From contig DAOWOF010000001.1 in the NCBI GenBank assembly GCA_030642205.1, forward strand, positions 1 to 49,300: a stretch of DNA of 49,300 nucleotides, given 5' to 3'. The stretch comes from Desulfobacteraceae bacterium (GTDB lineage: Bacteria; Desulfobacterota; DSM-4660; Desulfatiglandales; Desulfatiglandaceae). This document shows positions 8,029 through 16,406 of this stretch, piece by piece; position 1 is the stretch's first letter; each line of letters starts with the position of its first letter. A program made the translations under genes and the position numbers. The notes under the pieces were generated by a model. The model saw only the letters and a list, made by a program, of their open reading frames with translations, searched no databases and was not told the DNA's origin.

Positions 8029-10386
8029 TTATGTTTTTTTACATAATTTCTTCTTTATTGGATTGAATGCTATTTTCAGGACTTCATCCATTTGCTTGAC
8101 AAAGTAAAAATTTAGCTGCTTTTTAATTTTATCAGGGATGTCATCAAGATCTCTTCTGTTGTCATGGGGAAGTATTATGTGTTTAATGCCATAACGATTT
8201 GCTGCAAGTACTTTTTCCTTGACACCTCCAACAGGCAGTACTGCACCCCTTAGTGTAACTTCACCGGTCATTGATAGTTGAGGTTTAATTGATCTTGAGG
8301 TTAACAAAGAAGTCAAGGCAGTCAGAATAGTAATTCCGGCTGAAGGACCATCTTTTGGAATGGCGCCTGCCGGAACATGAATATGCAGGTCATGATTTTG
8401 ATAAAAGTCATCAGAGATATTGAGGTGTTTCGCATTGGATCTTATATAACTAAGGGCAGTTTGAGCTGATTCCTTCATGATCTCTCCCAATTGGCCAGTT
8501 AGAACCAGCGATTTCTGTCCAGGCATCATTGTAGCTTCCACAAACAGGATATCTCCACCAGATGCTGTCCAGGCCATCCCAATGGCTACTCCCGGGATAG
8601 ATGTACGTGTTTGTAAATCAGAAGTAAATTTGGGATTCCCCAGGAATTCATGGATGTTTTTATCTGTTATAATAAATTTATCTTTTGCTCCTTCAGCTAC
8701 CCTTCGTGCCAGCCCCCTACAAACAGAACCGATTTCCCGCTCCATGTTTCTGAGGCCTGCCTCACGAGTATAACCCCGTATTATTTTTCTAATGGCTGAT
8801 TTTCGAAATAAGACTTTTTTTATGGCTAACCCATGTTCTATTATCTGTCTTTTGATGAGAAACCGGGTTGCAATATTTATCTTTTCATCTTCAGTGTAAC
8901 CCACCAATTCCAGAACTTCCATCCTGTCAAGTAATGGAGAAGGAATAGGATCCAGTTGATTGGCAGTAGTAATAAACATAACTTTACTGAGATCAAATTC
9001 CAGTTCTAAATAATGGTCTGCAAAAGAAAAATTTTGTTCAGGGTCAAGGACTTCAAGAAGAGCGGATGCTGGGTCTCCCCTGAAGTCTGTTCCAAGTTTA
9101 TCTATCTCATCCAACATAAATACAGGATTATTTGAGCCAGCCTTTTTTAGCCCCTGGATGATCCTGCCAGGTAGTGCCCCAACATAAGTCCTGCGATGGC
9201 CACGAATTTCAGCTTCATCCCTGACTCCTCCCAGAGAGATCCTGATAAATTTTCTGCCTAGTGCTTCCGCAATGGAACGTCCCAAACTGGTTTTGCCTGT
9301 TCCTGGAGGACCAGTGAAACATAAAATAGGGCCTTTATGGGCAGGATTGAGTTTGCGAACCGAAAGGTATTCAAGTATTCTTTGTTTGATTTTTTCTAAA
9401 TTATAATGGTGTTGATGAAGTATCTTCTCCGCCTGTTTTATATCCAACATATCATCTGTACTATCTAGCCATGGTAAGTCAAAAAACCAATCAAGATATG
9501 TCCTTGATACGGTATATTCAGGAGAAATAGGCTGCATTTTAGATAACCTCTTGAGCTCTTTGTTCACGACTTTTCTAGCGTCCTTGGGAAGATCTTTTTC
9601 GTCAAATTTCTCCTGTAATTCTTCGATTTCGCTTATCTCACTTTGATCCATGCCTAGTTTTTCTTTGATAGTTTTTAGCTGTTCTTTAAGATAATATTCC
9701 CTCTTTGATTGATCCAAACCCATTTCTACTTCTTCCTGGAGTTCTTTTCCCATTGATTTGAACTGAATTTCCTCATTAAGAAATAAATTCAGCTTTTCTA
9801 ATCTTTTTTTGACGTCCAGGGTTTCGAGCATCTCCTGCTTCTTCTTTCTATCTAGCTTGAGGGTGGATGTAATCATATCCGCCAAAGGACCTGGTTGATC
9901 GATATGCAAAGAAATTTTAACTAGTTCATTGGCTAGATGAGGGGATAAGTTTACTATTTGTTTAAATAAAATCCATATATCAGTCATTTGGGAATCGATT
10001 TCTTTTCCCGAATGTTCAATGTTTTTAAGTTCTGTAATCCTGGCCTGTTTGTAAGGATGCTCTGAGATAATTTCATCTATATTCGCCCTGGATAGTCCTT
10101 GAACAGCAAGAACCCTTCCTTCTTTTTCCGAGGTGAATTTTATTATTTTGCAGATTGTAGCTATTTTGTACGTCTTGATGAGATCTTTATCCTTCTTCTT
10201 TTTATCTTTTACCATAGCCACAATGATTAATTTATCACCTTTAAGGGCATCATCAATCAGATTTATGTTGTCATCGTCTTTAATCATTAAAGGCACTATG
10301 ATCATGGGAAAGATAGCTGTATCACGCACCGGAAGCACAGGCATGATTTCAGGGTAATTAAGTTCTGGTTTATCAGTTTTTTCCAT
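8029..10386 (-). CDS. lon: ATP-dependent protease Lon (stand-alone copy)
   Basis: A complete 785-residue Lon. The N-terminal LON substrate-binding domain begins at MPVLPVRDTAIFPMIIVP, the AAA+ module has Walker A GPPGTGKTSLG near residue 360, and the S16 protease domain carries the catalytic Ser in PKDGPSAGIT (about 680) and the Lys in GGVKEKVLAA (about 720). An excellent Shine-Dalgarno (AGGAGATAATAT) precedes the ATG. It is monocistronic, unlike the second lon at 26273-28738 in the tig-clpPX operon, with which it shares architecture but is clearly diverged. Possession of two Lon paralogues is common in Deltaproteobacteria. The protein ends in a lysine-rich tail. Confidence 0.95.
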   Translation of the reverse strand: MEKTDKPELNYPEIMPVLPVRDTAIFPMIIVPLMIKDDDNINLIDDALKGDKLIIVAMVKDKKKKDKDLIKTYKIATICKIIKFTSEKEGRVLAVQGLSRANIDEIISEHPYKQARITELKNIEHSGKEIDSQMTDIWILFKQIVNLSPHLANELVKISLHIDQPGPLADMITSTLKLDRKKKQEMLETLDVKKRLEKLNLFLNEEIQFKSMGKELQEEVEMGLDQSKREYYLKEQLKTIKEKLGMDQSEISEIEELQEKFDEKDLPKDARKVVNKELKRLSKMQPISPEYTVSRTYLDWFFDLPWLDSTDDMLDIKQAEKILHQHHYNLEKIKQRILEYLSVRKLNPAHKGPILCFTGPPGTGKTSLGRSIAEALGRKFIRISLGGVRDEAEIRGHRRTYVGALPGRIIQGLKKAGSNNPVFMLDEIDKLGTDFRGDPASALLEVLDPEQNFSFADHYLELEFDLSKVMFITTANQLDPIPSPLLDRMEVLELVGYTEDEKINIATRFLIKRQIIEHGLAIKKVLFRKSAIRKIIRGYTREAGLRNMEREIGSVCRGLARRVAEGAKDKFIITDKNIHEFLGNPKFTSDLQTRTSIPGVAIGMAWTASGGDILFVEATMMPGQKSLVLTGQLGEIMKESAQTALSYIRSNAKHLNISDDFYQNHDLHIHVPAGAIPKDGPSAGITILTALTSLLTSRSIKPQLSMTGEVTLRGAVLPVGGVKEKVLAANRYGIKHIILPHDNRRDLDDIPDKIKKQLNFYFVKQMDEVLKIAFNPIKKKLCKKT

Positions 10387-10904
10387 ATATTATCTCCTCG
10401 GTTTTATGAGGTTGTAGAAAGCAAAATAATGCCTTTTTGCAAAATTTTATATGTTAATCGATCTATAAGCTTTGCGAAATCTCTCCTTTTATCCAATTTC
10501 GCCTTTCTTGAGCCTAAACGGAATTGATTTTTTTCAAAGGTTTCGATCTGCCGCAGGTTTATTTATAATTTATCCCGTTTGACAAAAGACATCAAGAATG
10601 GATGCGTATTTTATAATAATCATTCATTGAGTATAGTAAAGGGATTAATAATATTGATAATCCAAAAAGACAGACAAAAATTGATGGATTTGTGCAAAGT
10701 TAATCAACAGGCAGGGGAAGAATAGGCTCTGGTCTGAAGTAGAACCGTTTGTATGCACTAAAAAAAATGGTACAGAAAGGGTAGCACACTTCCACGCCTG
10801 GTAAAAAGGCGCATTAACTTTTTACCAGGTTATAAAACATTGAAGTAGAAATTGGAAGAAAAGGAGACTTTTCTTATTGGATCCTAAAATTTGGCATGGC
10901 CCTT
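10387..10904. other. Intergenic region between lon and crotonase gene
   Basis: About 520 bp without a supported gene. It contains an 11-bp perfect hairpin at 10797-10829. Around 10500-10546 there is a segment (CTTGAGCCTAAACGG and flanks) that resembles one near 33260-33300 (CTTGAGCGTAAACG), a possible short dispersed repeat. No convincing promoter with normal spacing was found for lon. Confidence 0.4.
10797..10829 (-). terminator. 11-bp hairpin downstream of the crotonase gene
   Basis: CCTGGTAAAAA (10797-10807) and TTTTTACCAGG (10819-10829) form a perfect inverted repeat with an 11-nt loop, about 75 nt beyond the crotonase stop. It may terminate the minus-strand transcript, but lacks a clean T-run after the stem, so a repeat-element origin is equally possible. 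Confidence 0.45.
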
Positions 10905-11693
10905 TTATTTTCCCTGAAAATTTGGCCTCCTTTTTTCAAGAAAAGCAGCAACACCCTCTTTATAATCTTTACTGGTGCTGCAACGGGAAGCCAACATGGA
11001 TAGTTTATCAAGATCACGATCCACAGGTGGCTTCAATAGTTCATTAATAGAAACTTTATGGGCAGATAGACTCAATGGGGCATTTTTTGCCATATCAGAG
11101 GCCCATTTATAGGTAAATTCTTCTAGTTCGGATTTGGCTATAATTCGGTTGATAAGTCCCATATGATAAGCTTTGTCAGCATCAAAATCTTTATTACCGG
11201 TTAGAAGAATTTCGGAGGCATTGCCAGGCCCGACAAGTTGCACCAATCTTTCGACACCCCTGGAGGTATAAGCAATACCCAGTTTTGCAGCTGGTATTCC
11301 GAATTTTGCATCATCAGCGGCTAATCGTAAATCGCTCATAAGGGCGATGGCACATCCTCCTCCCATGCAAAAACCATGGATCATGGAGATTACCGGTTTT
11401 TCCAGCGCCAAAATGCTTGCCAGGGCATTTTTTATGGCTTCATCATAATTGATGGTAGAAGATCCAAATCTGACTTTTTCAAATTGAGAAATGTCTGCCC
11501 CAGCAATAAAGGCTTCTTCTCCTGCTCCGCGTATAATAAGCGCTCTGATAGAGAGATCTTCTTTTATCTCCTCTATCAAGATGGGTATTTCTCTCCACAT
11601 CTCAAGACTGATGGCATTGCGCATTTCCGGGCGATTAAAAATTAACCAGGCCAGAGGTGGTTCTTTGTGAATATAGATGGATTTGTTTATCAT
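10905..11693 (-). CDS. Enoyl-CoA hydratase/isomerase (crotonase) family protein
   Basis: A 262-residue crotonase-fold protein. The first oxyanion-hole segment FIAGADISQFEK and the second HGFCMGGGCAIALMSDLRLA are clear. The two catalytic Glu residues of true enoyl-CoA hydratases are not seen at their usual places: the segment reads KFGIPAAKLGIAYTSRGVER where hydratases have P-E and G-G-T surroundings. It therefore probably binds an acyl-CoA thioester but may catalyse another reaction (isomerase, lyase or decarboxylase). The start is ATG at 11693. The gene lies downstream of the TtcA-like gene, separated by a hairpin. Family assignment is firm, substrate unknown. Confidence 0.88.
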   Translation of the reverse strand: MINKSIYIHKEPPLAWLIFNRPEMRNAISLEMWREIPILIEEIKEDLSIRALIIRGAGEEAFIAGADISQFEKVRFGSSTINYDEAIKNALASILALEKPVISMIHGFCMGGGCAIALMSDLRLAADDAKFGIPAAKLGIAYTSRGVERLVQLVGPGNASEILLTGNKDFDADKAYHMGLINRIIAKSELEEFTYKWASDMAKNAPLSLSAHKVSINELLKPPVDRDLDKLSMLASRCSTSKDYKEGVAAFLEKRRPNFQGK

Positions 11694-11715
11694 GCTTCTT
11701 CTCGTTTGCTAAGTG

Positions 11716-11787
11716 TCTGTAACGAAATAAGAATCTCATTTCTAACCTGAATCTGAGCGCTAAATGCAATACTGATTTCGTTACAGA
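11716..11787. repeat. 13-bp inverted repeat pair between ttcA-like and crotonase genes
   Basis: TCTGTAACGAAAT (11716-11728) and ATTTCGTTACAGA (11775-11787) are exact inverted arms separated by 46 nt, and fill most of the 138-bp gap. This looks more like a small palindromic insertion (REP or MITE type) than a simple terminator because of the long spacer. Confidence 0.55.
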
Positions 11788-11831
11788 CCTTAGTAGTTTT
11801 TATGGCAAAGGGCCTGTTTAAAGATAGTGTT

Positions 11832-12551
11832 TTATAATAGATAGTCAGTGTTTACATTTTTGAGGGCATGAAAAATATTTCCCTTTATCTTTTTATTTGA
11901 GCGATAGAATATTTTTAACATTGTTTTTATTTCTTCCCTTTTAGTCGATACGGAGCTTGGGCAACCCAAATCTATTATTGGCAATTCCATATAATCAGCA
12001 TATCTTTGAACCACATTTTCATCCAATAAGTAGAGAGGCCTGATAATCGAAAGGGTTCCATTGAATAATTGCTGAACAGGTAGCATGGTACTAATTGATG
12101 CCCCATAAAAAATGTTCAGAAAAAGGGTTTCTATTAAATCATCCTTGTTATGCCCAAAGGCAATCTTGTTACATCTAAAGTCAGAAGCCAGTTGGAAGAG
12201 CAGTTTTCTCCTGAGTCGAGAACATAAAAAGCAGGGATTTTCCTTGTTCTCTGGACCATGGGCCTTTAGCCCGATATCAGTCCTTAAAACTTTATATTTA
12301 AAGCCGTGATGAATAAAAAAAGATTCCATTTGGGAGCCTGAATTAAATCCAAATCCCGGATCAATATGTACTGCGGTTATCTGGTATTCAATAGGGATAC
12401 GCCTGATTCGTTCCCTTAGAAGCCATAGTAGAACCATGCTATCTTTGCCTCCTGATACAGCAACAAGAACATGGTCCCCATCCTTTATCATTTGGTGCTG
12501 GTGAATGGCCTTTCCAGCAAGCCTTTTTAATTCTTTTGCAACAAAACTCAT
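11832..12551 (-). CDS. TtcA-like PP-loop tRNA-thiolation family ATPase
   Basis: A 239-residue ATP-pyrophosphatase of the TtcA/TilS superfamily. The PP-loop VAVSGGKDSMVLLWLL lies near residues 30-45. The CFLCSRLRR pair and a later Cys in DLGCPSS match the three-cysteine arrangement that holds the iron-sulfur cluster in TtcA, and FGHNKDDLIETLFLN matches the family's GH-x-DD motif. TtcA makes 2-thiocytidine at tRNA position 32; members of this subgroup are not all proven to have that activity. Its start is 8 bp from the end of the YggS gene, so the two are probably co-transcribed. Confidence 0.82.
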   Translation of the reverse strand: MSFVAKELKRLAGKAIHQHQMIKDGDHVLVAVSGGKDSMVLLWLLRERIRRIPIEYQITAVHIDPGFGFNSGSQMESFFIHHGFKYKVLRTDIGLKAHGPENKENPCFLCSRLRRKLLFQLASDFRCNKIAFGHNKDDLIETLFLNIFYGASISTMLPVQQLFNGTLSIIRPLYLLDENVVQRYADYMELPIIDLGCPSSVSTKREEIKTMLKIFYRSNKKIKGNIFHALKNVNTDYLL

Positions 12552-12559
12552 GGTTTCAG

Positions 12560-13231
12560 CTAAACTCCAGTTTTTATTTGCGCTCGTGGCCCAAAAAGTT
12601 TAGTTCCGAGTCTGATGATATTTGCCCCTTCTTCAATTGCTACCTGGTATGATGAGGACATCCCCATTGAAAGATATCTCATTTCAAATGCTTTATTGTC
12701 CTTTCTCTTCAACTCTTCAAATAACCTGCAAACCCTTGAAAAATATGGGCGACAGTCTTCCTGATTGCTGGTTGCGGGACCCATTGTCATTAAACCCATA
12801 ATTTTGATGTTTTTTAATTGAGAGATCTTTTCTACAAGAGAGATCGTATTTATGGGTAAAACTCCAGGTTTCTGCCCCTCTTCAGCGCTGTTTATCTCTA
12901 TCAGGATTGGCATTGATTTGGCATGTTTTAAGCTTGCCTTATCAATAGCTTTGGCCAGCTTAAATGAATCTACTGTCTCAATCATATCGAACAGTGCAAC
13001 CGCCTTTTTTGCCTTATTACTTTGGAGGTGTCCAATCATATGCCATTTAGCACGGTCGCCTATAGCTTGAAAGGCAAGCTCAGCCTCTTTAACATAGTTA
13101 TGACCAATAATATGGAGCCCTCCTTCCAAGGCCTCCAGCATTTCAGAAGATGATCTGGTCTTGGCTGCCCCCACAAGTTCTACTGTCTTTGGGATGTCTT
13201 TCAGGATTCTGGCTACATTTTCTTTGATCAT
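12560..13231 (-). CDS. YggS/PROSC-family PLP-binding homeostasis protein
   Basis: A 223-residue fold-type III PLP-binding protein without a known reaction; the family maintains pyridoxal phosphate and amino/keto acid balance. The visible features are LVGAAKTRSSSEMLEAL with the PLP-attachment Lys (normally VAVSKT), IGHNYVKEAE (normally GENYVQE), WHMIGHLQSNKAK, MGLMTMGP, and the C-terminal YLSMGMSSSYQVAIEEGAN and IRLGTKLFGPR. GGAGG-like sequence (GAGGAG) precedes the ATG by 7 nt. The AKTRS and GHNYV variants differ slightly from the common YggS motifs, as seen in other Deltaproteobacteria. Confidence 0.9.
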   Translation of the reverse strand: MIKENVARILKDIPKTVELVGAAKTRSSSEMLEALEGGLHIIGHNYVKEAELAFQAIGDRAKWHMIGHLQSNKAKKAVALFDMIETVDSFKLAKAIDKASLKHAKSMPILIEINSAEEGQKPGVLPINTISLVEKISQLKNIKIMGLMTMGPATSNQEDCRPYFSRVCRLFEELKRKDNKAFEMRYLSMGMSSSYQVAIEEGANIIRLGTKLFGPRAQIKTGV

Positions 13232-13317
13232 AACAGCACTCCTCTGATAATATAAAATATAAATGCATAAAAGTTAAAAGGGCTTCTGCCTGGACCAATT
13301 TTTTAAAGGACGATACC

Positions 13318-13704
13318 ATGAAAAATAAATGCTGATGTTATCAAGATTATTAAACAACATTCTTCAGAAGCTGAGATAACATGTGCACTACTTTTTAAGA
13401 TTGCAAATAATTATCATATACAACTTGAAGAACTAAGTTTTGCAATAGATCAGCTTGAGATCTCCCTTATTAAATGTCAATTGGGACTCTTTGGCTATAA
13501 ACCACAAAAAAACAAATTAAACCGGCAGAATATGTTCCTGAAGGTCTTGAAAGGGCTATTCGGGACTCTTTAATTGGGGGCAAGTTGCATTGCAAGATCG
13601 CATGGAAGATTGCGAAACAACTCAATATTGGCAAAATGGATATTTCATCTGCATGCGAATCTCTTAAGATTAAAATTTCAGGCTGTCAGTTAGGCGCTTT
13701 TTAA
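13318..13704 (+). pseudogene. Frameshifted small gene with duplicated CQLG-x-F motif
   Basis: A ribosome site (AAAGGA, 13305-13310) and ATG at 13318 begin a frame that stops after five codons. The coding signal then continues in the next frame from 13331 (DVIKIIKQHSSEAEITCALL up to KCQLGLFGYKP) and returns to the first frame from about 13519 (PAEYVPEGLERAIRDS up to ISGCQLGAF, stop 13702-13704). Removing one A from the run at 13321-13325 and adding one to the A7 run at 13506-13512 gives an unbroken 128-residue protein. Two halves each end in C-Q-L-G-x-F, so it is an internal duplication of helical units. I do not recognise the family with certainty. It could be a real pseudogene or two homopolymer sequencing errors. 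Confidence 0.65.
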
Positions 13705-13736
13705 TAAACTTCTGTCTAAAAAATACTTATTTATGC

Positions 13737-13793
13737 AAAAAAGCCTTATCCTCAGTGAAAGCAATAGAACTCCAGGGTTGAGGATAAAGGCTT
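13737..13793 (-). terminator. Rho-independent terminator of the HesB-like gene
   Basis: On the minus strand, TGAGGATAAGGCTT closes a hairpin with the arm at 13779-13793 (AAGCCTTTATCCTCA, one extra base) and is followed by a T-run (13741 leftward). It begins 12 nt beyond the HesB-like stop codon, so it fits as that gene's intrinsic terminator. Confidence 0.75.
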
Positions 13794-13805
13794 ATCAAAA
13801 GATAC

Positions 13806-14120
13806 TCAGCAAGAGCTACAAGAGCCACCGCAGGAAGGCGCCGCTGACATGCTGGACACAATATTAAAACCAGAGCCCATGGGGCTGTTAATAAAATCGA
13901 TCTTTATTGGTTTTACACGGTTAAAAAGATCTTTTTCAACTAGATAGGTGATATCTCTGTCTTCAAATTTCATATCATTATCTTTAAGCTCATCCAGAGC
14001 CATACCCAAAGAGGGCCCTGATCAGCCTCCTGGCGTAAGCATTATCCTGACTGAGGCATTTCCCTTGTCTTTAAGGATATCCCCCAGCATTTCATTTGCT
14101 TTTTCTGTTACTTCAAACAT
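13806..14120 (-). CDS. HesB/IscA-like iron-sulfur protein, probable selenoprotein (UGA = Sec33)
   Basis: Read through an in-frame TGA, this is a 104-residue A-type iron-sulfur carrier-like protein beginning MFEVTEKANEMLGDILKD, with GGAGG before the ATG at 14120. The TGA is codon 33 (14024-14022), in the context TPGG-U-SGPSLGMALDE, exactly where HesB/IscA relatives have the first conserved Cys. The C-terminus CGGSCSSC supplies the other thiols. Coding similarity continues unchanged on both sides, and a SECIS-like stem-loop follows the TGA, so selenocysteine insertion is much more likely than a nonsense mutation. HesB-like selenoproteins are an established family in Deltaproteobacteria. A standard gene caller would show only the distal part (13806-14009). 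Confidence 0.88.
13995..14020 (-). promoter_or_regulatory. SECIS-like hairpin after UGA codon
   Basis: Beginning one nucleotide after the TGA, CAGGGCC (14020-14014) pairs with GGCTCTG (14001-13995) in seven base pairs including one G-U. The 12-nt loop CUCUUUGGGUAU includes GGGU, in keeping with the G-U-containing apical loop that SelB recognises in bacterial SECIS elements. It lies wholly within the coding sequence, as bacterial SECIS elements do. The pairing was found by eye; no folding energy was calculated. Confidence 0.75.
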
Positions 14121-14253
14121 GTCAACCTCCTAATTATTTTAATATGATGCATAAAATAATGCATAAAAGCGTGTTTGTCAAATATTGAGACCTAATAAAC
14201 ATAATACAGTCTAGGAATACCATTGGTTTTAAAATATATAGTTTTATTTTAAA

Positions 14254-14898
14254 TTAAGATACTTCAGATAATCTCTGTTTAAGCCAGATTAGAACTTTAT
14301 TAAATTCATACCCCAGTTCAGCCATTGCTTTTCCTCTGTGACTTACTCGATTTTTTTCTTCTAAGCTCATCTCCGCAAATGTTTTTTCCAAAGGGGGATA
14401 ATAAAAGAGAGGGTCATATCCAAAGCCTTCCTGACCTGTTAACTCTCTGGTAATGATTCCTTCACATTGGCCTTCGTAGATTAACGCTGGCCCCATGGGA
14501 ACTGCGATTGCAATCACGCACATGAAAGTGGCTTTACGATTTTCCATGCCTTCCATGGTCTTTAATAGTTTAAGATTATTTTCAAAATCAGTGGCCTTGT
14601 CTCCTGCATAACGGGCAGAATAAACGCCTGGTTTACCATCTATTGCATCGACCATTAATCCGGAATCATCGGCCAGGGCTGGAATACCTAAGACTCTTGC
14701 TGTAAAGCGTGCTTTTTTTACTGCATTATCCTCAAAAGTTTCACCGTCTTCCTCAACTGTGGGGATAGGCCCAAAATCTTGCAGCCCCTTTATATCTACC
14801 TGAAAATCAGCAACCATATGTTTGAATTCGGTAAGTTTACCCTCATTTCCGGTAGCTAAAACCAGTGATTCATCATATTTTATTATCTCGTTGTTCAA
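14254..14898 (-). CDS. rdgB: XTP/dITP diphosphatase (RdgB/HAM1 family)
   Basis: Removes non-canonical purine triphosphates (ITP, dITP, XTP) from the pool. The 214-residue protein has the family N-terminus LVLATGNEGKLTEFKHM, VEEDGETFEDNAVKKA, ALADDSGLMVDAIDGKPGVY-type catalytic segment with SARYAG, and GFGYDPLFYYPPLEKTFAEM near the C-terminus followed by NRVSHRGKA. The start is TTG at 14898, supported by AAAGGA seven nt upstream and by a TTGA overlap with the pgi stop codon. Translational coupling to pgi is likely. Confidence 0.93.
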   Translation of the reverse strand: MNNEIIKYDESLVLATGNEGKLTEFKHMVADFQVDIKGLQDFGPIPTVEEDGETFEDNAVKKARFTARVLGIPALADDSGLMVDAIDGKPGVYSARYAGDKATDFENNLKLLKTMEGMENRKATFMCVIAIAVPMGPALIYEGQCEGIITRELTGQEGFGYDPLFYYPPLEKTFAEMSLEEKNRVSHRGKAMAELGYEFNKVLIWLKQRLSEVS

Positions 14899-16406
14899 AT
14901 TCTGATCCTTTCTAATTTATCGAGTTTTGCTTTAATATCCAGAGCCTGTTTTTCGAAACCGGGCTTGTTGATTAAGGCAAACATGGCCTGTTTATAAGCT
15001 TCTACACCAGGTTGTATAAATGGATTATGTCCCAGAAGATATCCACTAATGGCTACTGATCTTTCCATCAGATAGTAAAACTGGCCCAGATTAAAGGCAT
15101 TTCTTCTGGGGATTTCGACCGTCATATTAGGAACTCCACCCTGGTAATGCGCATAGGCTGGACCTTCAATTACCTTGCGATTGACAAAGCCCATGTCCTG
15201 ATCTTGTTTGGGAAGGAAATTCAGTCCATCAAGATTTTGTTCCGAAAAAGGAATCTTAATAGAATTATCGTGGTCTAATAGCAGGAGAAAAGTCTCTATA
15301 ATGTTTCTTTCACCTTGCTGAACCATTTGTCCGTTTGCGTGCAGTTTTTCAGAGTAGAGGGAAGGGGATAGCCAAAGCCCATGGCCATGATGCCCTTCAC
15401 TTTCAGGAAATAGCTGTTCCATCCATCTGGCCACTGGATAAAGAGCCATGGCATTAGTTGCTATGACCTCAATCTTTTTTCCTGTCTGCCAGGCGGCAAA
15501 ACGAATGGCTGCATGCACCAGTGATGGATTTTGCCAAAAATCATTTCCCAATGATATCTCTCTCATATGTCTGAAGCCAGCCGCAAACTCTTCAATATCT
15601 ATATTAGCCATGGCCAGGCCGACCAATCCCACATCTGTCAGGACTGAAAACCTGCCTCCAATATTATCCGGGATTTCAAAGGATTGGTAGCCTTTTTTAT
15701 TTACAAGTTCCCTCAATGCGCCCTTGACCTTATCTGTAGTTGCCAGGATCAACTTGTCCGCAGATACCCCCCAGTTTTTTTCCATTAGATCCTGGATTAT
15801 ACGGAATGCAATAGCTGTTTCAGTGGTAGTTCCTGATTTGGAAATAACATTGATTCCTACCTTTTTCCCTGCCAGCATATCCAGAGTATCACGAAAAAAA
15901 TCAGGGTCCATATTTTGTCCCAGGAAATAGATCTCTGGGGCACCCCCCCTCTCTTTTCTGCTCAATTGATTAAAAAACTGATGAGAAAGAGCCTGAAAAG
16001 TTGCTTCAATACCAAGATATGATCCTCCAATACCCAATGAAACAAAGACATCTATTTCTTGTGAAAGCTTCTTTGCGGTGAATTTAATTTCTAAAAGATG
16101 TTGCCTGACTATTTTTATAGGAAGATTATGCCAACCGGTCATTGGGGTAGGCCCATCATGGATGTCCCCTTCATTATCTATCAGCATCTGATGGGCCTGC
16201 ATGATTTGTGGCACAAGATCCTCAATCGTTTTTTTTCTGATTGGTTCTTTTCCAGGTGTATCAAAGATATAAGTCGGATCTAAGGTTATTTTATTTGCAG
16301 CCTTGAATTCTTTTGATTCAAAAGGGCTTTGTTCTCCTTGTCCTCTCTGAATCTGCTTTGTTACTGTTTGATTTGCTCCGATGTCGATTAGCTTTAATCC
16401 TTGCAT
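14895..16406 (-). CDS. pgi: Glucose-6-phosphate isomerase
   Basis: Interconverts glucose-6-phosphate and fructose-6-phosphate in glycolysis and gluconeogenesis. The 503-residue protein contains SLGIGGSYLGIEATFQ, the phosphate-binding ISKSGTTTETAIAF, NIGGRFSVLTDVGL with the family's conserved G-G-R-[FY]-S, and WMEQLFPESEGHHGHGLW, which carries the catalytic Glu region. ACAGGAG precedes the ATG with proper spacing. It heads a two-gene unit with rdgB (4-nt overlap). The short form of about 500 residues without long N-terminal insertions is like many bacterial enzymes. Confidence 0.95.
   Translation of the reverse strand: MQGLKLIDIGANQTVTKQIQRGQGEQSPFESKEFKAANKITLDPTYIFDTPGKEPIRKKTIEDLVPQIMQAHQMLIDNEGDIHDGPTPMTGWHNLPIKIVRQHLLEIKFTAKKLSQEIDVFVSLGIGGSYLGIEATFQALSHQFFNQLSRKERGGAPEIYFLGQNMDPDFFRDTLDMLAGKKVGINVISKSGTTTETAIAFRIIQDLMEKNWGVSADKLILATTDKVKGALRELVNKKGYQSFEIPDNIGGRFSVLTDVGLVGLAMANIDIEEFAAGFRHMREISLGNDFWQNPSLVHAAIRFAAWQTGKKIEVIATNAMALYPVARWMEQLFPESEGHHGHGLWLSPSLYSEKLHANGQMVQQGERNIIETFLLLLDHDNSIKIPFSEQNLDGLNFLPKQDQDMGFVNRKVIEGPAYAHYQGGVPNMTVEIPRRNAFNLGQFYYLMERSVAISGYLLGHNPFIQPGVEAYKQAMFALINKPGFEKQALDIKAKLDKLERIRI

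Noticed and set aside
10579..10617. TTGACA and TATAAT words near 10579-10617 as a promoter
   Set aside because: The spacing is 27 bp, too long for a sigma-70 promoter, and no plus-strand gene follows.
13806..13808. Terminal TGA of the HesB-like gene as a second Sec codon
   Set aside because: No hairpin of SECIS type follows in the coding sense; instead the intrinsic terminator begins within 15 nt, and the protein already has its full family length.
13948..14133. Plus-strand frame opposite the HesB-like gene
   Set aside because: It is a serine/leucine-rich antisense shadow of the selenoprotein gene.
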